Source of the DNA: an uncultured Collinsella sp.
GTDB lineage: Bacteria; Actinomycetota; Coriobacteriia; Coriobacteriales; Coriobacteriaceae
Assembly (NCBI GenBank): GCA_902475475.1
Contig: CABRZY010000057.1
Location: 1-9,981 of the forward strand
Direction of reading: 5' to 3'
Length of the DNA stretch: 9,981 bases
Positions within the stretch are counted from its first letter, which is position 1. Each line of letters begins with the position of its first letter. This document shows positions 4,999 to 9,981 of the stretch, in pieces. The notes beneath the pieces were generated by a model, which worked only from the letters and a program-made list of their open reading frames with translations, was not told the DNA's origin and made no database searches. The position numbers were made by a program, and so were the translations under genes.

Positions 4999-5640
4999 CT
5001 ACTCCTCGCCCGTCAGCTTGGCGGACAGATGCTCGAGCGCGTGGAAACGATGGCTGATGGCGTTCTTCTCGTCAGCCGTCAGCTCGGCCATGGTCTTGCC
5101 CGGCGTGTCGACCGGCAGGAACAGCGGGTCGTAGCCAAAGCCGTGATCGCCGCGGCCCTCGTGCGCGATAACGCCCTCGCAGGCGCCCTCGCCATAGGTG
5201 ACCAAACCGTCCGTGTCGATGAGCGCGACGACGCTCATAAAGCGCGCGGTGCGATCCTCGTCGGCCACGCCATCCAGATTCACGAGCAGCTTGGCATTGT
5301 TGGCGGCGTCGTCGCCGTGAACGCCCGCGTAGCGCGCGCTATACACACCGGGCTCACCGTCCAGCGCGTCGACGACCAAGCCCGAATCGTCGGCAATGGC
5401 CATAAGACCCGTCTCCTCGACCGCAGCCTGCGCCTTGATGATGGCGTTCTCCAAAAACGTCGTGCCGTTTTCCTCGGGATCCTCAAAATCACCCAGCTGG
5501 CCGAGCGCCACAAAGCGCACCTCGGGCATGACCTTGCCCAAAATGGCCTCGATCTCGGTGAGCTTATGGGCGTTGCCCGTTGCCACGACGATGGTCGCCG
5601 CCGGGTCGAGGGTGTCGATGTCAATCTTCTCAAGTGCCAT
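4999..5640 (-). CDS. rdgB: XTP/dITP diphosphatase (RdgB/HAM1 family)
   Basis: This enzyme hydrolyses non-canonical purine triphosphates (ITP, dITP, XTP) to monophosphate and pyrophosphate, keeping them out of DNA and RNA. Family motifs appear in order: TGNAHK (21-26), ADDSGL (83-88), GVYSARYAG (98-106), GFGYDPLF (167-174) and KNAISHR (192-198). The 213-aa product carries about 15 residues more at the N-terminus than E. coli RdgB. The ATG at 5640 has GGAGG 6 nt upstream. It follows rph after a 140-bp gap that holds a weak terminator (5756-5782), and lies 3 bp before dtd. The murI-rph-rdgB order is also found in mycobacteria and other Actinobacteria. Confidence 0.96.
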   Translation of the reverse strand: MALEKIDIDTLDPAATIVVATGNAHKLTEIEAILGKVMPEVRFVALGQLGDFEDPEENGTTFLENAIIKAQAAVEETGLMAIADDSGLVVDALDGEPGVYSARYAGVHGDDAANNAKLLVNLDGVADEDRTARFMSVVALIDTDGLVTYGEGACEGVIAHEGRGDHGFGYDPLFLPVDTPGKTMAELTADEKNAISHRFHALEHLSAKLTGEE

Positions 5641-5755
5641 GACTGGCCTCCTTGTCTCTATAGCAAGCCGCGTGAGGGGCGTTTGGGCACTTGACCTCTC
5701 CCCTCTCAGGCGATCGGACCTTTCAACGCAGCATTTCAGCAGATAAAACCTACCA

Positions 5756-5782
5756 AAATAAACCTGTCCCTTTTGGCAGGTT
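5756..5782 (-). terminator. Weak terminator overlapping the rph stop codon
   Basis: On the minus strand, AACCTG and CAGGTT pair over 6 bp, then a C-A mismatch and one further pair, followed by TATTTT. The first arm includes the last two bases of the rph stop codon (TAA, 5783-5781). It may reduce read-through into rdgB. No convincing promoter was found in the rest of the gap (5641-5755). Confidence 0.45.
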
Positions 5783-6506
5783 AGGCGATGGCTTGGCGCT
5801 GAAGCTCGATGAGCTCGACGATACCCTTGTCGCCCAGGTCGAGCAGGGCGTTGAGGCGTTTGCGGTCGAAGGGCGCCTGCTCGCCGGTACCCTGGAGCTC
5901 GATCATCTCGCCGGTGTCGGTGGCGACGAGGTTCATGTCGACCTCGGCATGGCTGTCCTCCGAATAATCGAGGTCAAGCAGCGTATTGCCGTCGACAACG
6001 CCCATGGAGATGGCAGCCACCTGGCCGATAAGCGGGATGCGTTCGATCTTGCCCGCCTCGACCCACATGGCGAGGGCGTCGTGCAGCGCCACCCAGGCGC
6101 CGGTGATGCTCGCTGTACGCGTGCCGCCATCGGCCTGAATCACATCGCAGTCGACGGTGACGGTGTACTCGCCGAGCGCCTTCATGTTGACGACGGTACG
6201 CAGGCTGCGGCCAATGAGGCGCTCGATCTCCATGGAGCGACCCTTGCGGTTGGCGTGTTCGCGCTTGCAGCGCTTGCCGGTCGACGCCGGCAGCATGGCG
6301 TATTCCGCGGTCACCCAGCCGGCCTTAGCTCCCTTTCGCCAGCCCGGCACGCCCTCCTCGATAGTGGCGGCGCACAGCACGCGCGTGTCACCGAACTCGG
6401 CCAAACACGAGCCGTGGGCGTGCTTCATGACGCCACGGGTGAGCTTAACGGGGCGCAACTCGTTGGCGGCGCGACCGTTGGCGCGGTTGACCTGCATGTA
6501 CTCCAT
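5781..6506 (-). CDS. rph: Ribonuclease PH
   Basis: RNase PH is a phosphorolytic 3'-5' exoribonuclease that trims extra nucleotides after the CCA end of tRNA precursors. The 241-aa product has family length and motifs: GRAANELRPVKLTRG (11-25), EFGDTRVLCAATIEEGVP (37-54), GWVTAEYAMLP (63-73), the phosphate-binding GGTRTAS (127-133), and DSHAEVDMN (184-192) with the conserved active-site Asp residues. The ATG at 6506 follows AAGGA about 8 nt upstream; an ATG at 6497 is possible but less well placed. The gene starts 54 bp after murI with no strong terminator between, so co-transcription is likely. Confidence 0.97.
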   Translation of the reverse strand: MEYMQVNRANGRAANELRPVKLTRGVMKHAHGSCLAEFGDTRVLCAATIEEGVPGWRKGAKAGWVTAEYAMLPASTGKRCKREHANRKGRSMEIERLIGRSLRTVVNMKALGEYTVTVDCDVIQADGGTRTASITGAWVALHDALAMWVEAGKIERIPLIGQVAAISMGVVDGNTLLDLDYSEDSHAEVDMNLVATDTGEMIELQGTGEQAPFDRKRLNALLDLGDKGIVELIELQRQAIA

Positions 6507-6560
6507 AGAAATTTCCTTTCGGCAAAAGATGTGGCGAAGGCTTTGGCGGCTGCCTTACAT

Positions 6561-7445
6561 CTATTTCAGCTCATCGATATCGATATGTTCGATGCTCTTG
6601 AGCGGCTGACCAAAGATAAAGCTGCCCGCCACCGCAAACTCGGCAATGTTATCGGCCGTCGTGGCAAAACGATGCTGCGGCTCGGCGTCGTCGCCCGCCA
6701 GCTGCTCGCGGCGCGTGAGGATATCGGTCAGCTCGCGTGTAGTCTCCTCGGCGGAACTCACGACGCGCACCCCAGGCCCCAGCGCATGGCGGATAGGTCC
6801 CACCAACAGCGGGAAATGCGTACAGCCGAGCACCACGGTATCGATACCGTGGTCGCGTAGCGGCTCAACCGTGGCACCCACCAGCGCACGCACGGCAGGC
6901 GTATCGAAGATGTCCTCGTTCTCAAGCCACTGTTCCTGCAGATGTGCACCCGAGGCGAGCTCGTGTTCGACAACCTCGACAAAGCTCGAGGCAGGACAGC
7001 CGTATACATCGACACCGGCATCTAGATCCTGAATGGCGCGCGTGTAGGCGCCCGAGCGGATGGTGAGGTTGGTGGCGAGCACGCCCACGCGACGCGAGCG
7101 GGTGCTGTTGATTGCCGCACGGGCACCCGGCGCGATCACGCCGATCACGGGAACGTCAAGCACCTGCTGGGCCAGACGCAAGGCCGCAGCGGTCGCCGTG
7201 TTGCAGGCGATGACCATAATCTTGACGTCGTGCTTCGAAAGCCAACGACCCGCCTGCAACGCAAACGAGCGCACTTCATCCTCGGTGCGGGTGCCGTAGG
7301 GGCAGCGCTTGGTGTCGCCAAAGTAGTAGACGGACTCGTGCGGCAGCGCCGTCGCAATCGCGCGCGCAACCGTCAGACCGCCCAAACCAGAATCGAACAC
7401 GCCAATCGGGCGCGTGTCGCCTGCCGGATTCTCGATATCGGACAT
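6561..7445 (-). CDS. murI: Glutamate racemase
   Basis: MurI interconverts L- and D-glutamate without cofactor, supplying D-Glu for the second position of the peptidoglycan stem. The 294-aa product shows both cysteine acid-base motifs: IACNTATA with Cys81 and LGCTHFPLL with Cys208. The substrate-binding DSGLGGL (18-24) and FGDTKRCPYG (42-51) are also present. The ATG at 7445 is the only sensible start, since no other start codon lies upstream in frame before the end of the HAD gene. Its GAGG site is unusually close (2 nt), which may lower translation. The gene lies 51 bp after the HAD phosphatase and 54 bp before rph. Together with murE upstream it provides peptidoglycan precursors. Confidence 0.97.
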   Translation of the reverse strand: MSDIENPAGDTRPIGVFDSGLGGLTVARAIATALPHESVYYFGDTKRCPYGTRTEDEVRSFALQAGRWLSKHDVKIMVIACNTATAAALRLAQQVLDVPVIGVIAPGARAAINSTRSRRVGVLATNLTIRSGAYTRAIQDLDAGVDVYGCPASSFVEVVEHELASGAHLQEQWLENEDIFDTPAVRALVGATVEPLRDHGIDTVVLGCTHFPLLVGPIRHALGPGVRVVSSAEETTRELTDILTRREQLAGDDAEPQHRFATTADNIAEFAVAGSFIFGQPLKSIEHIDIDELK

Positions 7446-7496
7446 TACCTCACCAGTCTCTCTCGAAAAGACATGTCCAAGTGCGGCGGCGCCGCG

Positions 7497-8408
7497 CTAC
7501 GAACGCGCCGCGACCAGCAGCTCTGCCGTCGCCGCCCAACCGTCGACAATTTTGCCGCGCGTAACGAAAGCGTTCTCGCAAGCAGCCAGGAACTCGGGCG
7601 CGCCGGCACTCGTCAGGCCATTCTCGACCAGGCAGAACGTGCCCACATGATCGGCCATGTAGAAGTCGGACTCGGAGTCGCCGAGCGCGAGCGTCTCCTC
7701 GCGCTCGATCCCCAGGTGCTCGCAGAAGCGCGTAATGGCGACGCCCTTGTTGAGGCCCGCAGGATTGATGTTGAATGCGCGACCGTCCTCGACACGATCG
7801 AGCTCGAGCGTCGTCGGCTTGGACAGATGCGTCAGGTGACCGTTACAGGCCCACACCAGGCCGCAGCCGGCCTCGTCCAGAATGGCCTGGACCTCATTGT
7901 CGGGCACATCGCCGCGCATGCCGACGGTGACCTCGCGGTACTTGTAGCCGGTCGACATGTCGTTGTGATACTCGATCTTGTGCGGCCAGCGGGCAAGGAT
8001 CTTCTCGCACACGCCGGTCTGCTCGATCACCTGGTGCGGTGTGAGGCCGCAGGCGGGGTCGTAAGGCATGTCGCCGGTCAGATACTCCCAATCGTTGGCT
8101 TTGAGGTCGTACATAACCAGACCGCCCATCTCGCCAATGTAGGAGTTGAGGCCGAGCACGCGCGCGTCCTCGTGGATCATGGTACGGTTGCGGCCCGAGG
8201 TGGGAACCACCTGAATACCAGCGCGAGCGAGCGCCACGACGGCCTCGACGAGTTTGGTCGAGGGGTTGCCGTCGTTGTCGCGCAGCACGCACGAGCCGGG
8301 TGCGAGCATCGTGGCATCCAGGTCGGTAAAGACGTACTTGACCTTGGCCAAGCGCTCGCGCATCTCGCCCGAAAGCTCAGCGACGGTCGGCAGGGTATTG
8401 TGGGACAT
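7497..8408 (-). CDS. HAD-superfamily (class IIB-like) hydrolase, substrate unknown
   Basis: This is a phosphatase-type HAD protein of 303 aa. Motif I is FTDLDATML (Asp29 as likely nucleophile, Asp31 as acid/base), motif II is TSGR (70-73), motif III includes Lys221 (GLNKGVAITR), and motif IV is GDSESD (243-248). The large insert between motifs II and III (about 90-215) fits a C2-type cap, as in the Cof and sugar-phosphate phosphatase groups. The frame opens at an ATG at 8450, but the ATG at 8408 is preferred because GGAG lies 5 nt upstream and the 14 residues in between add nothing recognisable. Nothing in the sequence fixes the substrate. Its place between murE and murI is suggestive but does not show a cell-wall role. 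A mannosyl-3-phosphoglycerate phosphatase-like activity is one possibility. Confidence 0.87.
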   Translation of the reverse strand: MSHNTLPTVAELSGEMRERLAKVKYVFTDLDATMLAPGSCVLRDNDGNPSTKLVEAVVALARAGIQVVPTSGRNRTMIHEDARVLGLNSYIGEMGGLVMYDLKANDWEYLTGDMPYDPACGLTPHQVIEQTGVCEKILARWPHKIEYHNDMSTGYKYREVTVGMRGDVPDNEVQAILDEAGCGLVWACNGHLTHLSKPTTLELDRVEDGRAFNINPAGLNKGVAITRFCEHLGIEREETLALGDSESDFYMADHVGTFCLVENGLTSAGAPEFLAACENAFVTRGKIVDGWAATAELLVAARS

Positions 8409-8413
8409 GGTTA

Positions 8414-8417
8414 CTCC
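8414..8417 (-). promoter_or_regulatory. Ribosome binding site of the HAD hydrolase
   Basis: GGAG on the minus strand lies 5 nt before the ATG at 8408. The alternative ATG at 8450 has no purine-rich site upstream, so this site decides the start. Confidence 0.6.
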
Positions 8418-8473
8418 GTTTACGTAGAAGGGTTTGGACTTGGACGGCATGTTTTGATTGAGGGAACACGCTT

Positions 8474-8506
8474 ATGGCGACAGCGCACTCAGGGCGCCGC
8501 CGCCAT
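8474..8506 (-). other. GC-rich imperfect hairpin between murE and the HAD gene
   Basis: A 6-bp stem (ATGGCG/CGCCAT), a symmetric 3-nt internal loop, and a 4-bp stem (GCGC/GCGC) enclose a 7-nt loop. It begins 9 bp after the murE stop codon. No T-run follows. It could be a U-less terminator, an RNA processing or stability element, or chance in GC-rich DNA. No clear promoter is seen in the 107-bp gap. Confidence 0.35.
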
Positions 8507-8515
8507 CATGGTTCA

Positions 8516-9981
8516 TTAGTCAAACTGGGTAACATCGATCAGGCGATTGGCCAGCGAAAGGTCGCTCTCGATGGGCACGAACTCGTCGCCCACGTGCATG
8601 AGCTCCTCGTCACCCTTTGCCAGCAGCAAGACAATGGTGGGAGCATCGGGGTTGACGTACTCCTCGCGCGCCGCCTTGAACGCCGCATGCACAGCGGCTT
8701 CGCGATCGAGGATGATCTTGTTCGGCGTATCGTCGGGAACATGTTCGGCAAGCTCGCGACAGACCTTCATCGGGTCCTCGTGAGCTGGATCCTCGTTCGT
8801 AAAGATCATCAGGTCGGAATATGGTGCGGCCTCGCGTGGCAATTGCTCGCGGCGCTCCTGAGCCTTGCCGCCGGCGGCGCCAAACAGCGCAATGACGGGG
8901 CTGGCGGGAAACGCGCGCTTGACCGACGAGAAAAGCGAACGGAACGAAAGCTGGTTGTGCGCATAGTCAACGACGCAGATCACGCGGCCGTCCTTCGACT
9001 CCACGACCTCCATACGGCCCGGCACACGCAGTTTGGAGAGGCCCTTCTTGATGGCATCGATACCGATGCCGATCTCGCGCGCAGCGGCGATAGCGACCAG
9101 CGCGTTCTCCACGTTAAAGTCTCCCGCGATACCCAGCAGGACCTTCTCCCCCGCCTCGGACTCGTCGGCACACAGGCCATGCAAGTTGAACTCGATGCTA
9201 AAGCCGACCATGCGTACGTCGCTCGCCCACAGGCTTGCCTCGGGATGCTCGACGCCAACGGTCACCAAGCGCTCGGCCGTCGACGCTGCCTCCAGCACAC
9301 GGTCGACCTCTTCGGTGCCCAGATTCACCACGGCGGTCTTTGCCTGGTCAAAGATCCTGAGTTTGCTCTCAAAATAATCCTCGAAGGTCGGGTGCTCGAT
9401 CGGCGAGATGTGGTCGCGGCCGATGTTGAGGAAGCACGCCACGTCAAACGGCAGATTCTCGACGCGTTGGTACTTGAGCGCCTGGCTCGAGACCTCCATG
9501 ACCATGGACTGGCGACCGGACATGCGGCAGTTGGCGATATGGCGCCAGACCTCGGGGGCCTCGGGCGTAGTATTGGTGCTCTCGTAGCACTCGATGCCAT
9601 CGTCGGTACTCACCGAGCCGATCATGCCGCAGGACTCGCCCGCCGCTTTGATGATGGACTGGAGCATAAAAGCGGCCGTGGTCTTTCCCTTGGTGCCGGT
9701 GATGCCCACGATCTTGACGTCGTGGTCGGGACGGTCGTAGACCTCCGGCGGCAACAGGGCCATGGCCATGCGAACACTATCAACAACCAGCATCGCAGCA
9801 CCGCTCTCCTTCGCCAGCGGCTCCAGAGACTCGACCAGCGACTCCTCGCACACAAATGCGACGGCGCCCGCATCGAGCGCCATGCTCAAAAACGCGGGCT
9901 TAAAGGCAGCACCTTTGCAAAAGAATACGTCACCTGCCGAGACCGCGCGCGAATCAAACGAGCAGCCGGTCACGGCACGCT
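8516..9981 (-). CDS. murE: UDP-N-acetylmuramoyl-tripeptide synthetase MurE, probably lysine/ornithine type (5' end outside window)
   Basis: MurE adds the third, dibasic amino acid to UDP-MurNAc-L-Ala-D-Glu in the cytoplasm, using ATP. Counting from the codon at 9973: SFDSRAV...GDVFF (5-18) is the UDP-binding start, TGTKGKTT (92-99) the ATP loop, NTTPE (134-138), EVSSQAL (160-166), NIGRDHISPIEHP (183-195), Lys204 the expected carbamylated residue, and VDYAHN (335-340). The usual DNPR motif for meso-diaminopimelate is replaced by EDPA (394-397), and NIGRDHISPIEH and GGKAQERR also look like lysine-type enzymes such as that of Staphylococcus aureus. The frame continues through the window edge, and the family N-terminus extends further, so the GTG at 9973 is not the start; roughly 20-30 residues are missing. 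The stop is at 8516-8518. The ligase identity is secure; lysine versus ornithine is not resolved. Confidence 0.94.
   Translation of the reverse strand, partial: RAVTGCSFDSRAVSAGDVFFCKGAAFKPAFLSMALDAGAVAFVCEESLVESLEPLAKESGAAMLVVDSVRMAMALLPPEVYDRPDHDVKIVGITGTKGKTTAAFMLQSIIKAAGESCGMIGSVSTDDGIECYESTNTTPEAPEVWRHIANCRMSGRQSMVMEVSSQALKYQRVENLPFDVACFLNIGRDHISPIEHPTFEDYFESKLRIFDQAKTAVVNLGTEEVDRVLEAASTAERLVTVGVEHPEASLWASDVRMVGFSIEFNLHGLCADESEAGEKVLLGIAGDFNVENALVAIAAAREIGIGIDAIKKGLSKLRVPGRMEVVESKDGRVICVVDYAHNQLSFRSLFSSVKRAFPASPVIALFGAAGGKAQERREQLPREAAPYSDLMIFTNEDPAHEDPMKVCRELAEHVPDDTPNKIILDREAAVHAAFKAAREEYVNPDAPTIVLLLAKGDEELMHVGDEFVPIESDLSLANRLIDVTQFD

Noticed and set aside
5650..5672. TGCTATAGA as an extended -10 promoter for rdgB.
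   Set aside because: Transcripts would start at about 5650, inside the ribosome binding site of rdgB (cctcc on the plus strand), leaving no usable leader, and no -35 is present.
5700..5735. CTGAGA in the rph-rdgB gap as part of a TPP riboswitch.
   Set aside because: The other conserved thi-box parts, including the pyrophosphate-sensor helix, are absent, and rdgB is not a thiamine gene.
4519..8519. Further long plus-strand frames (4519-5694, 5691-6860, 7230-8519).
   Set aside because: Each is the antisense of a well-supported gene or runs across several of them, with biased composition and no family motifs.
1..9981. A novel defence system, mobile element or biosynthetic cluster in the window.
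   Set aside because: Every gene belongs to a known housekeeping family, base composition is even, and no direct-repeat array, integrase, transposase or target-site duplication is visible.

Overview
The window is a stretch of ordinary housekeeping chromosome from a moderately high-GC bacterium. All eleven protein genes and the single tRNA gene are on the minus strand, so the reading order is from high to low coordinates. The protein sequences and gene order suggest a member of the Coriobacteriia, most likely Collinsella or a close relative. The pointers are a lysyl-tRNA synthetase carrying an extra C-terminal tRNA-binding domain, a MurE of the non-diaminopimelate type, a Veg-like protein just before ispE, and a murI-rph-rdgB cluster like that of other Actinobacteria. 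This placement is recognition from memory, not a database search.

Layout in the direction of transcription. (1) 9981 to 4549: murE (5' end cut by the window edge), a HAD-family phosphatase of unknown substrate, murI, rph, rdgB and dtd. These supply peptidoglycan precursors (murE, murI), process tRNA 3' ends (rph), and remove damaged nucleotides and mischarged tRNAs (rdgB, dtd). A hairpin with a T-run (4470-4499) ends this unit, and a 12-bp palindrome (4521-4548) sits just after dtd. (2) 4463 to 3171: an extended -10 promoter drives veg and ispE, which are 2 bp apart. (3) 3121 to 3006: tRNA-Pro(CGG) with encoded CCA and its own strong terminator. (4) 2997 to 2599: tatA with a good sigma-70-type promoter and a terminator. 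(5) 2550 to 36: greA and lysS, separated by a strong terminator-like hairpin that ends only 18 bp before the lysS start codon.

No mobile element, CRISPR array, phage gene, toxin-antitoxin pair, defence gene or rRNA is visible, and no novel multi-gene system was found. The items most worth a second look are regulatory or domain-level: the near-identical long palindromes after lysS and after dtd, the hairpin between greA and lysS, an inverted repeat inside the tatA promoter, the LysRS-Trbp111 fusion, and the residues in MurE that argue against diaminopimelate as its substrate. Long open frames on the plus strand (up to 673 codons) are shadows of the minus-strand genes. No stretch longer than 300 bases lacks a gene.
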